Assembly (NCBI RefSeq): GCF_032854445.1
Contig: NC_088307.1
Location: forward strand, 2,234,001-2,298,000
Length of the DNA stretch: 64,000 bases
Reading direction: 5' to 3'
From: Liolophura sinensis
Lineage: Eukaryota; Mollusca; Polyplacophora; Chitonida; Chitonidae
The number at the start of each line of letters is the position of its first letter. Within the stretch, counting starts at the first letter, position 1. The position numbers and the translations under genes were made by a program. A model generated the notes under the pieces. It had not been told where the DNA came from. It did not search any database and was given only the letters and a program-made list of their open reading frames with translations. This document shows, in pieces, positions 48,641-60,300 of the stretch.

Positions 48641-49890
48641 GTTCACAAGAAGGACTCTTTAGTAACAGTATGTCTTTCACAGTTAAACACCAGCACTTTA
48701 GGAAATGTATTTTCTGTTTAATCAACAGTGTAATTGTTTTAGCAGTGATCAGCAAGCAGCTTTATACGTCCGTCTGTCTATCATTTTTTCCAATTTTTCA
48801 CACCCTATTTTTCAACATGGCCCCTGGTTTAACAAAAAGCTTAAGTGCAGATAACCGATTGACTTTTTTCAGGACTCACAGCTTTTGTAAATTTGCACTT
48901 GTTTTACTTCTTTTTTAAGTTTGCTACTGCCATGATGGAAGTCAAAAGACAAACAAACAGCCAAATGCCAGAGTTTCTCAGGGATTGAGGGTGATGTTAT
49001 TGAGAGAATAAGGAGTTCTTCCATCTCCCCCGCCCCCTCACCTCAACCCAAACACAAATCACACTCTTGGGGGGTCAGACATACATCATGTGCTAAAACA
49101 CGCTGAATTTCCCAAAAACTTAATCACAAAGAAATAAAAAGCTGACAGAGCTTTCAGTTGCCCGAGATGTAAACACCTCACTGGATCCCCTTCCGTGTTT
49201 TTCGAGGCGACGAAAAAATAAAAGTCAATAGATTTATTTCCGCTTCCACATGTCTTATTTTATTTTCTACTGTTGAAGTTGTCTACCCTCTGTTGGAGCC
49301 TTGTGCCAGCCACGATGACTCATCTATTCTTTATCGGACAGACGGAGACGTAACAATGACCATCTTTCACACATGTGGTCTCTCTTTATTGTAAAAGAAA
49401 CTGGCCTACTCTTGGGTACACAAGCACTAAGGGTCGTTGCAAGACGCTGAGCCTTTTAATACATCAAAGTTGTTGTATCAGCGAACTACAGATGTCATGG
49501 CAACCAATGTGACCAAGCTGAAACAGCTTCCGCTATAGATTGCTATCTGAGATTAACTGGAGGCAGTATTTCTAGCATTGTATACAGGGTGCTGAAATCA
49601 AATGGACAAAAAAAAAAAACACACAAAAAAAAGGTGAAAATCAAATGAAATTTTTCTTTTTACTTTCTCAATGTTTTGTACCACAACAAAGATTTTTCTC
49701 TCTGAAATTCATCCACACAGAAATGTAATGGTATTCCCTTCTTGAAATCATTATTACCAACAGAATCTACCTTTGGTCTGTACCAAATTTCCTCACAATT
49801 GGTGTATTCATGTCTAAATTCACAAGTGGCAAGATTTTAATGAAAGATGATCACCTAAACACATTTAAAGCTACATCTGTTTTAAGATAC
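48641..49890. other. Intergenic, no gene seen
   Basis: Unique AT-rich sequence; short frames only. Confidence 0.45.
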
Positions 49891-50034
49891 CTGGGCCCAG
49901 TTTCACAAAGCAGCGTACGACATCTTTTCATCGTATATTCGTCGTACAATATTTTGCACGTCACTATCACTGTACCATTGTCCTATATGTGCGATTATCC
50001 TACACGTACAACATCTTTGTGAAACTGGGTCCTG
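49891..50034. mobile_element. Short palindromic MITE with CCCAGTTTCACAAAG ends
   Basis: The left end, CTGGGCCCAGTTTCACAAAG, and the right end, CTTTGTGAAACTGGGTCCTG, are near-perfect inverted repeats. The interior has further inverted pieces (CGTACGAC with GTCGTACA). A GGGCCCAGTTTCACAAAG-type repeat is widespread in invertebrate genomes, which supports the mobile-element call. Target duplication is unclear. Confidence 0.75.
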
Positions 50035-50567
50035 ATAAGCTTAACTTGACAAATCACACATGAAAATTAAAACCACATGCTTGGATGTTGAGAAAAGATA
50101 ATTGGGCAGGGTTGTTGAAAATCACTTTAATGTAAAACAATGAATTTATCTGTTACAAATTTGGAAATAGGTCTCAACTTTCAAGGCCTTGCCAAATAAT
50201 GAAACGGATCTTATGAAGCCATTTAATAATGTTAAGAGAAATAGGCAATTTTAAGTTTGTACATGTTATCATGGACAGATGGACAAAACTGTCCAACCAT
50301 ATTAGTCTCCTCCCAATAACGGCTGGTATGTAAGAACTACTTTTTTCTTCACGTATGACATGAAAACAAAAAGACAAATCTCCAGTGGAGTCTTGAGTTG
50401 AGGCATATATAAGCATGCTCTCAAACTGAGAAGGTGTTAAGCCATAATCTTTCAGTCATTCAAACATGAAAGTAGAATTAAAACGCAAAATCTGCACATT
50501 TAAAGTGTCTGCGCTCTAACTATATAATTAAGTGTACAATATTACAGCTGGGACTAATACTTGCAAT

Positions 50568-50809
50568 AGGGGCCTCCGTGGCTCAGTCGGTTAAAGCGCT
50601 AGCGCAGCGTAATGACCCAGGAGTCTCTCACCAATGCGGTCGCTGTGTGTTCAAGTCCAGCTCATGCTGGCGGCCGTACGTGAGAAGGTCTGTCAGCAAC
50701 CTGCGGATGGTCGTGGGTTTCCCCCGGGCTCTGCCCGCTTTCCACCCACCATAATGCTGGCCGCCGTCGTATAAGTGAAATATTCTTGAGTACGGCGTAA
50801 AACACCAAT

Positions 50810-50843
<34 letters not shown>
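50568..50843 (+). mobile_element. Well-preserved tRNA-derived SINE with poly-A tail
   Basis: The head reads like a tRNA, with pol III A box TGGCTCAGTCGG (50579-50590) and a B box near 50648-50658 (GTTCAAGTCC). A body (CTGTCAGCAACCTGCGGATG) follows, then the conserved tail domain GTATAAGTGAAATATTCTTG, AACACCAATC and about 33 A residues. It is the best copy in the window and probably the youngest. The tRNA part lacks a full cloverleaf, so it is not a tRNA gene. Confidence 0.88.
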
Positions 50844-50846
<3 letters not shown>

Positions 50847-50872
50847 TTGCAATACAAATGTACAACATGTAT

Positions 50873-51112
50873 ATTTTTTTTTATTTCATTGATGAGCCGT
50901 TCTCAAGGATATTTCACGTATATAACGGCGGCCAGCAATATGGTGAGAGGAAACCAGGCAGAGCCCAGGGAAAACCCACATCCATTCGCAGGTTGCTGCC
51001 AGATCTTCACATGTATGGCTAGAGAGGAAGCCAGCATGAACTGGACTTGAACTCACAGCGACCACATGGGTGAGAGGCTCTTGGGTCATTGTGCCATGTT
51101 GGCCTGCTAACC
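50873..51112 (-). mobile_element. SINE copy in inverted orientation next to the previous one
   Basis: T-run, reverse tail domain (TTCTCAAGGATATTTCACGT), then AGGTTGCTGCCAGATC, the reverse B-box region (GACTTGAACTCACAGCGACC) and GGGTCATTGTGCC. Same family as the 50568 copy, about 30 bp away, tail to tail. Confidence 0.82.
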
Positions 51113-52280
51113 ATCTGTATCCGAAGTAAAAATATAACACCACATCCCTGAATAAACTTCAAAATTAACAGTTGACAGGCGCACATTTCCTTTTCAGCAT
51201 ATGACCAAAACATAACAGGCATAAACCTGAAGGATACCTATGATGACATCACAGTGGCAACATGGTACAAGTGAATTCTTTGAGACAAGTCTAATTTAAT
51301 TAAATATCTTGGTATTGATAGGTAAAAATTAGCTGTACTAAGACCAATCTGCGATCAGCTATCAAATGACATGAGTACCAATTATTATCACAGCTTTTTT
51401 TCATCTTTTTACAAAAGAGGCAGCCATGATCTTATTTTTTATGCTATAAAAACATCATTCATTTATAACATTTTTTTTTCATCTAATTTATATACACTGT
51501 CTTTTTCTATTTTTCTTTTGAAGTCAATAATTTCTAAACCAAGTTATTCATCTCTGACAAGTTTTTAATCAACTTTTTGATTTTCTATATTTTAATTATC
51601 CCATACATATACAAGTGTCTAAATTACAAACCCCTCTGACAATTTGGCTATAAATAAACATCTGCATTTTAACAAACTAACTTACAGGCCTTCAATTTGC
51701 ATTCATGTCATGTCTAGGACACATCCAAGTTAGATTTATCTCTGGTTTTTAATTTATTTCATTTCATCTCATCTGAAAACATGGTACAATTTTTCCATAT
51801 ACTCTGCTCCTACATTTGCCCTCCTGTAAAACTCCCTGAACTCGGCCCCTCAGCTGTCTTCATTAACCCCATTAAAAGTGAGAGTGTAGGTAAAGTTGAG
51901 AAGGGGGTGGGGAGGGGGGATGGGGAGGTCACAGGTACATCAGTCTTCATCTATGGTTCAGCAGAAAGCAGCCTTGGCATGAGGATACCCAATGACCTCA
52001 CTGATATGGGGCTCAGGTCACATGACAGGGGTCACTGGGTACATACCCTGCTGAATTGACTGGCCTAATCTGACCCAGATGTGAGATTACACATGTACAT
52101 TGCCTGTCAATCTACACTAAATACTCTAATTATTTTCTCCCTCAAGCACTTACCTGAGAATAAACTGCTGGACAAGGATAATTAATGGGCTGTACCAAAT
52201 AATGTTATGACAAAGGACAACTGTTTGGTACAGGACAAAACTGACACGTGCAAAACAACTGCTCATGAAATTTATTAATA
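51113..52280. other. Intergenic, no gene seen
   Basis: T-rich from 51.37 to 51.6 kb. A plus-strand frame at 51781-52059 is unrecognised. Confidence 0.45.
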
Positions 52281-52288
52281 ATATAAAT

Positions 52289-53420
52289 GTCCTGCACCAA
52301 TGTGAATAGCTGAAGGATTTGCCATTATGTCCTGTACCAACGTGAATGGCTGAAGGATTTGCCGTTATGTCCTGTACCAAGGTGAATAGCTGAAGGATTT
52401 GCCATTATGTCCTGCACCAATGTGAGTAGCTGAAGGATTTGCCATTATGTCCTGCACCAATGTGAATGGCTGAAGGATTTGCCATTATGTCCTGCACCAA
52501 TGTGAATGGCTGAAGGATTTGCCATTATGTCCTGCACCAATGTGAATAGCTGAAGGATTTGCCATTATGTCCTGCACCAATGTGAGTAGCTGAAGGATTT
52601 GCCATTATGTCCTGCACCAATGTGAGTAGCTGAAGGATTTGCCATTATGTCCTGCACCAATGTGAATGGCTGAAGGATTTGCCATTATGTCCTGTACCAG
52701 TGTGAATGGCTGAAGGATTTGCCATTATGTCCTGCACCAACGTGAATAGCTGAAGGATTTGCCGTTATGTCCTGCACCACCCGTACCAATGTGAGTAGCT
52801 GAAGGATTTGCCATTTTGTCCTGCACCAATGTGAATAGCTGAAGGATTTGCCATTATGTCCTGCACCAATGTGAATAGTTGAAGGATTTGCCATTATGTC
52901 CTGCACCAATGTGAATGGCTGAAGGATTGGCCATTATGTCCTCCACCAACGTGAATAGCTGAAGGATTTGCCATTATGTCCTGCACCACCTGTACCAATG
53001 TGAGTAGCTGAAGGATTTGCCATTTCATCCTGCACCAATGTGAATGGCTGAAGGATTTGCCATTATGTCCTGCACCAAAGGGGAATGGCTGAAGGATTTG
53101 CCATTATGTCCTGTACCAATGTGAATGGCTGAAGGATTTGCCGTTATGTCCTGCACCACCCGTACCAATGTGAGTAGCTGAAGGATTTGCCATTTTGTCC
53201 TGCACCAATGTGAATAGTTGAAGAATTTGCCATTATGTCCTGCACCAATGTGAGTAGCTGAAGGATTTGCCATTATGTCCTGCACCAATGTGAATAGTTG
53301 AAGAATTTGCAGTTATGTCCTGCACCAATGTGAATAGCTGAAGGATTTGCCGTTTACGGTTATGTCATGCACCAATGTGAGTAGCTGAAGAATTTGCAGT
53401 TATGTCCTGCACCAATGCAA
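52289..53420. repeat. 40-bp minisatellite, about 28 copies
   Basis: The unit contains GCTGAAGGATTTGCCATTAT and GTCCTGCACCAATGTGAATG. Three units carry an extra 8-9 bp CACC(C/T)GTAC insertion (52777, 52988, 53158), spaced as if a larger block had been copied. Confidence 0.95.
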
Positions 53421-56160
53421 AACTTATTTCCAGGCTTCCCTGTACTCGATATCTACATACATTTGTTTGGGCCCTTCTTATTTACTCTGCGAGTTTTAAA
53501 ACTATCAATGGTGATGAATTCATGAATGAAGGAAGTCCAGTTTTTTTTGTGATTACACATCATTCACAAGCAAGAGTTTGTTAATCTTAAAAATGTCACA
53601 GAATAACAAGGTCTCACATCCAACAGACACCCCCTGGTTAAAATGGATAGCTTCTGTGTTCTATCTATTTATCAAAAGAGCTATAAACTTTTTAATCCTA
53701 AATTATTTCACAAAGAGCGCAGAAACCAAAAGTGAAAAAATATCAGTACCAAATCTGTGAAAAATTTGTTTTACTATAGACATTAGTTCTTCATCTACGT
53801 TTACAACAGGAATAGCATGACCACTCCAATCCCTGATCTTCAATGAATTTGGCTTAGTTATTTTGGAGACATAACAAAATAAAAAATGGTGAAAAAACAT
53901 TCCTTTTCCTGTTTCTGGTCACAAAATTATATAATGCTACATCAATTGGCTTTCCTTTTTTTCAGTAACAGATGGGTGGAAATGACTGACAAAATCGCAT
54001 GTCGAAATTAGCGCAACAGAATAGGCCTAATTAAAGTTTGCAAAAACTCTAAAAATGGCCGGTTTAACTCAGTCAGACAAATTATCAAAGTCATTTCAGG
54101 AACCAAGCATTACTGTTTTAGGAGAAATATGACAGTTCTAGGCCAATTTTAGGCCAATTTGTGACATATTTTTAGGATGTTTACAGTTAGTTTATGACAG
54201 GCATGTTGAATCAAGGTCCTCAGCATATGTGGCTTACTCTGATGTAAAATCACAATATGCTGGTGCCAGTCAAATCCCATCCCAGGGCCTCCCCCCTGAC
54301 CCCCTATACCGACTCCCCATCCCCCCCACCCCAAATCTGAACCCCAAGACAGACTGAGAATTCTTACAGATACGACCTGTGTTCAAAGAGAGCACAAAAT
54401 AAGTGGAATGACTTCAACATGTTATTAGAAATACATGGCCTATGAAAAAAAAGGAGTACACAAAGACCAGCATGGAGAGTTAATGCTGTATGAATTAAGT
54501 GTAGGGCATGAATGAAAAGATTCCTAACACAACCCCAGGAGACCAGCCGAATATGTTGTACTCGCTAATTCCTAATGCCGAATCATGAATTACAAAAACA
54601 GGAATTTAATTTTTTACCAGCAACCAGCACTGTAAGTGTGACGCTCTGTCTGTCGCTCAAATTTCTGACATCATACCTTTTAACAAGAGTCTTACTCTTA
54701 AACAGTTTTTTTTTCTCCAGTTTTATTCCAGCTTGTCTCAAGGCTACTGTTTCACCTTTGCGCAGAATAATATTCATGGCACTGAAATATCTGTGTACAA
54801 CATCTATGAATTATTTGATATTTAAAATTATCTTGGTTTAGGACATGTAGTGAATGACCTACAATTTCCCCCATAAAGGTGCATTTTGTCCTGCAACTGC
54901 AAATAATTAAATGCCACAAAATTTCGCTTTCATTGCTTAAGCTTACACGTTCTTCCACAAGGATATCACCCTGACTTCCAAACAAAACACCTTCCTAAGA
55001 TCACTGGAACCATAAGCCTCACAAAAAATGTGTAACTTAGCCACCTGTGGAAAGTTCAGGTCATTTAACAATTCATCTCTTCAGGGGAGAGAACCGTGTT
55101 TAGCTATGTGTGCACAAGTAGAACATATCCACGAAGTACGAGAGAACACCAATGCAGTCCACAACCCACTTAATGATCAGTCATTTCACAATGATTCAGT
55201 TGTATCACTAGTTGCCTAGTTAAGACATCCATTCTACTGCAGACAAATTATCACCCATGAAGTCACAGGATTTGATCTCTGGAACAAAGTGTTTTGAGGA
55301 CCTTGATGGAAGTCTTTTGTCGTCCAGAACTTCCAAAGCCAGTTTTCATGTTGGCTTGCATGAATTTCTCTGTGTTCAGATTATCACACAGTGATGTTGT
55401 TCATACACTAGCCTAAAAACAAACACATAGCCTACGACTCACAATTTCTGCGGAGAAAAAATCAAGTACTTTCTTCAATGTTTCTTTAATGGCACAGAAA
55501 ACACTAAAATGAAGTACATGTCAGATGAAAGATCATTAAATACTGCTCTAAGAGATAAATGGATTTATAATTTCATATTTCTTAAACCCAGTAAAATGCT
55601 TTGGCATCACTAGATTATATGGTGGCTTTCTTGATCATACTGTGTGACCAGTGACCTTTACATTCAAAATGTATACATATACAAAGCTATAAATGCCTTC
55701 ACCAAACAGGCCTTAAAACTGTCTCTCTGAAACAAAAAATATGGACGTGACATCACTGATACTCACTGGGTCCAACTCACCATATAATGAGATATTTTAA
55801 AATCGCTTTACTGGGATTGGAAAAATTCCATTTCAATTCAGCACTCAATAGTCATTTCAGTGTTTTCTTGGCCTTTGATCTTAGGCTGAAATAAATTCAA
55901 CATCTGGAAGACACACATTCAAAATTCCAGTACAAAGTCACGATTGAATAATCTTGTCTGAAAATCAGTTGACATTAAAATGCAACAATATCGCCAGTAT
56001 GTTCTTGTCTAATACTGTCTTTTGCTGCTGGACACTAACGACAGGGGTTTACTTTCAACGGGAATCCTGGAGTCCGATTCTCGCCATGTAAATTTGATCT
56101 GCATGGATTCCCGGAAGAAAGTCACAAGAAATAAACATGGAGCTGTGAAACTGGGTGCCT
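53421..56160. other. No gene recognised; searched for the missing TBC exon
   Basis: AT-rich unique sequence with a C-rich tract near 54290-54340. I looked on the minus strand for the R-I-W-D...E-G segment expected after the exon at 57184 and did not find it by eye. Confidence 0.4.
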
Positions 56161-56166
56161 GGAGAC

Positions 56167-56394
56167 ATGTTTGTGAAAATATTTTGGTGGCTATTAAGCA
56201 GCGATAAAACATCGGAAGTGGCGGGAATCGGAACGACTCTATACAGTTTGCTTGTAAATGTGATCGCATCTACACTGGAGTTTTGGAACCACAAGGAAGA
56301 TTTTATTGTGGCATGCTACTGTCAAATGTCACAGCCACGTAGCAAGTTCACTAGAAATGTCAGCAGCTCAATCAGCTACAGCAGACTTCTGTAG
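56167..56394 (+). CDS. Unrecognised 75-residue open frame with hydrophobic segments
   Basis: ATG-started (GGAGACATGTTTG) in a stretch slightly richer in CpG than its surroundings. The protein starts MFVKIFWWLLSSDKTSEVAG, and a second hydrophobic piece (TLYSLLVNVIASTLEF) follows, so it could span membranes. The reverse strand is also open. No family recognised; it might be a first exon or chance. Confidence 0.25.
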   Translation: MFVKIFWWLLSSDKTSEVAGIGTTLYSLLVNVIASTLEFWNHKEDFIVACYCQMSQPRSKFTRNVSSSISYSRLL

Positions 56395-56870
56395 CTGAAA
56401 GCTTTGCTCTGAGGACCATTTACATTTTACTAGTAGGGCACATCTTACACATCTTACCAAATATAAAGAGTCTGCAACTGATTTCTTGATAACAAATGTC
56501 TGTTACCTGAACTTCTTAAATAAACTACATATATCAGATCAACTAAAACTGTTAAAACTTTATTGGCGTAGTGCTTTTTTTCTATCAAGAAGCCTGAGCC
56601 TTAACAATTTGGGGAAGGGCCATTCGATTTCCAAGTCACCTGGCCCTGCTGGCCTCTTGATTTGTGGGGCTTATTTCTACCCCTGTAAAGTGCTGTTTAT
56701 GTCACCCAGAATCCCAAAAACTGTTTGATTTTATCAGGTATTAAAACCTGGAGTAACTGCATACTTTGTGCTACTAGAATTGACATAGGTTCTGGTGGAT
56801 TCCCGCAAAAGCAAACCTTCGGGAATCCATTTAGATTCTGGTAAAGAATTACGAAAATGATGACCTGAAA

Positions 56871-57121
56871 AACGTACAGTATTTGAGTCTGAAAAGCAAC
56901 CTGTACCTGTTGGTGGAAAACACGTACAGTATTTGAGTCTGAAGAGCAACCGGTACCTGTTGGTGGAAAACACGTACAGTATTTGAGTCTGAAGAGCAAC
57001 AGGTACCTGTTGGTGGAAAACACGTACAGTACTTGAGTCTGAAGAGCAACCGGTACCTGTTGGTGGAAAACACGTACAGTATTTGAGTCTGAAGAGCAAC
57101 AGGTACCTGTTGGTGGAAAAC
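56871..57121. repeat. 50-bp tandem repeat, 5 copies
   Basis: The unit contains CACGTACAGTATTTGAGTCT, GAAGAGCAAC and GGTACCTGTTGGTGG. It starts 60 bp past the donor of the last TBC exon found, inside its intron. Confidence 0.95.
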
Positions 57122-57183
57122 AGACACACAACACAGAAATAGTTCAATAATTGTGCCATTTCTAACCGAAAAACTTCACCTAC

Positions 57184-57394
57184 CTCAAACGGCACTGCCT
57201 CGAAAAAGATGGCCATGAACCAGTTGAGGGTAACCGTGGAGATTTCGATGTCAATGTCTTCCAAGTGATGGCAAAGTTTAGGAAGCTTGTCAAGGATTAT
57301 CTCCCTTAGGACCTCTTGGTCAGCCTGAGCACCAATCAGATTGTGATTAAAGTAGTTCGGCGAAAAGTACTTCTCCGTAACTGCCACCAGAGTC
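57184..57394 (-). CDS. TBC gene exon: C-terminal half of TBC domain (last found)
   Basis: 211 bp from TTTTTCAG to TTTGAG|GTAGGT; the first base completes Trp210. It encodes TLVAVTEKYFSPNYFNHNLI, then GAQADQEVLREI, DKLPKLCHHLEDIDIEIS and TVTLNWFMAIFFEAVPFE. This is a standard TBC segment that ends just before the expected R-I-W-D helix. Open reading continues past the donor into a 50-bp minisatellite, but that part is intron. Confidence 0.92.
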
Positions 57395-60300
57395 CTGAAA
57401 AACAGAGGTCACTTCAAGGTCACATGCATTTACACCCTCTGTTGTTTAGGTAATGAATATTTATTCAACACATGTAAAATCTGGACTTCAAGTCACGTGT
57501 GAAAGTTTGTCAGTTAATTGCCACACACTGCAGGTTTACTCCTGGTACTCTGGTTTCCTCCTTGAATACCACTGATCACCACTGTATAAGTGAAATATTC
57601 TTGAGTACAGCATAAAACCCCAATCAAATAAATAATCTGGAAATCTTTAATGTTGAATAACAAAAAAGAACTCTTATTGCTTTTTTTAGAGAAGCAAATC
57701 AACATTTCAGGTTTGTCTACATAACACGATGAACATGGCTGTGGGAGTTACTTCCCTTACTTTCAAACATCCTGCCACCGAACAAAGTAGTACCCAGTAA
57801 ATCTGACACATAAAAACATTGCTTAACAATGAATTCTGCCAGGCTCAGTACAGTTATATAATATTCAATTCATCAAATGAGACAAAAATATGACTACAAT
57901 AAAAACACTATCCTAACTTCACCGCAATTTTCTTTTTCATCCAAATGTATTCCACCATCCACTGAGGAGACAGCCATGGGGCAGCCTTACACACTATGAC
58001 ATATCTCATTAATCTGTGACATAAAAACTGGGTCTCACCAGAAGGCATCAGGGGGTTCCATGATGAGCAGAGACATGGCCACGATGAAGTTCAGCCCCTG
58101 ACAATACCCCACTGACGGATTGTGGATGCAGAAGGCCAACAACACATCCTGGAGGTCATGGATCTGAAAGGTCAAAGGGCGGAGGCCAACAATAGGTCAA
58201 AGGTTAAAGACAGGTCAATAGGGGAGTTTGAACTCTTTTTATCATTGACAGTAGAAGAAGTCATGTCAAACATGTTAGGCAACTATTTTTGCTCACATTC
58301 ACTATTACATGTGCGTGTGGAAAAAGTGTCATAAAAAGTCATTTAGAGTGGAGGAATGATGGAGAAGATTGAGAATCTGAATATTTGTGAACTTGAGAAG
58401 TTCCTAAATGAAAGACATGTCCTTTATGCCACTGGAAAACGGTGAGACAGGTGACCGGTATATTAATGTGCACAAAGCTTGCCAAACATTTTTCACCATT
58501 CACATGTCACAGTTGGACTGTTTTTACGTAACAAAAGATTTCCAACTCGAATCTCCCCTACTGTAGAATCTCCCCTATTGTAGAATCTCCCCTGCTGTAG
58601 AATCTCCCCTGTTGTAGAATCTCCCCTATGGTAGAATCTCCCCTCCACTGTAGAATCTCCCCAATTGTAAAATCTTCCTCTATTGTAGAATCTCCCTTGT
58701 TGTAGAATCTCCCCTATTAGGCTTGCAGGTCAAAATTTTAAACACTGCTTACATGTATTTTTCTTTTTCAAAATTTGACACAAAGAATGTAGTGGGACAG
58801 GGGACAGAAGATCAAATACTGCTCAAGATATTAGTTAATGCTCATGACATCATGAAGTTTTCAGAATACTCTAACGAAGACAGGATATTGAATAATGTTT
58901 AGAATTCCATATAGAGCTAGCCAAGTCCTATAGTGCCCAGGATATTAGTTAATGCTCATGATATCATGAAGTTTTCAGAATACTGTAATGAAAGCAGGAT
59001 ATCGAAGAATGTTTAGAATATTATATAGTGCTAACAAAGTCCTACAGTGCCCAGGATATCACTGAATAATAATAAGCACAATCTTGTGGAGGTAATGATA
59101 CTGAGGTAGTGGTAAGAATAACATATAATGGCAGCTCAATCTCACCCCTTTAGAGCCTGGAGAAGAGAATTTGACATTGCTGGGCATTGTCCTCATCAGG
59201 TCCAAGGATATCTGCTTCCTGTACCGAGCTGCCAACTGTCACCAAACAAAACACTCAACTTTAGTTTGAACTGGATGTTAGGCCAACCTCAAGATAATAA
59301 CAACTGGGTCGGATTTTCAGTTTTATTTTTATTCAAGTTTTGGACTTCTTAGTGTTGGCCTTACCCACAATGGTAGTCAGTATTACAGGAGGGTGGTCAG
59401 TATTACAGGAAGGTAGTCAGTATTACAGGAAGGTAATCAGTATTACAGGATGGTAGTCAGTATTACGGGATGGTAGTCAGTATTACAGGAGGGTGGTCAG
59501 TATTACAGGAGGGTGGTCAGTATTACAGGATGGTAGTCAGTATTACAAGATGGTAGTCAGTATTACAGGAGGGTGGTCAGTATTACAGGAGGGTGGTCAG
59601 TATTACAAGATGGTAGTCAGTATTACAAGATGGTAGTCAGTATTACGGGATGGTGGTCAGTATTACAGGACTGGTCAGTATTACGGGATGGTAGTCAGTA
59701 TTACAGGATGAGAATACTGGGAAACCACTGCACTCTGATAGGTATCTGACAAACCTCCTCATGTATGGCCATAGGGGACCCAATAGGGACTGGTGGAAAC
59801 CACTGCACTCTGATAGGTATCTGACAAACCTCCACATGTATGGCCATAGGGGACCCAATAGGGACTGGTGGAAACCACTGCACTCTGATAGGTACCTGGC
59901 AAACCTCCTCATGCATGGCCATAGTGGACCCAACAGGAACTGGTGGAAACCACTGCACTCTGCTAGGTATCTGACAAACCTCCTCATGTATGGCCATAGG
60001 GTACCCAATAGGGACTGGTGGAAACCACTGCACTCTGCTAGGTATCTGACAAACCTCCTCATGTATGGCCATAGGGGACCCAATAGGGACTGGTGGAAAC
60101 CACTGCACTCTGATAGGTACCTGGCAAACCTCCTCATGTATGGCCATAGCGGACCCAATATGGACTGGTGGAAACCACTGCACTCTGATAGGTATCTGAC
60201 AAACCTCCTCATGTATGGCCATAGGGGACCCAATAGGGACTGGTGGAAACCACTGCACTCTGCTAGGTATCTGACAAACCTCCTCATGTATGGCCATAGG

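Noticed and set aside
50568-50660. tRNA gene
   Set aside because: A and B boxes are present, but no full cloverleaf, and the sequence continues into a SINE body with poly-A.
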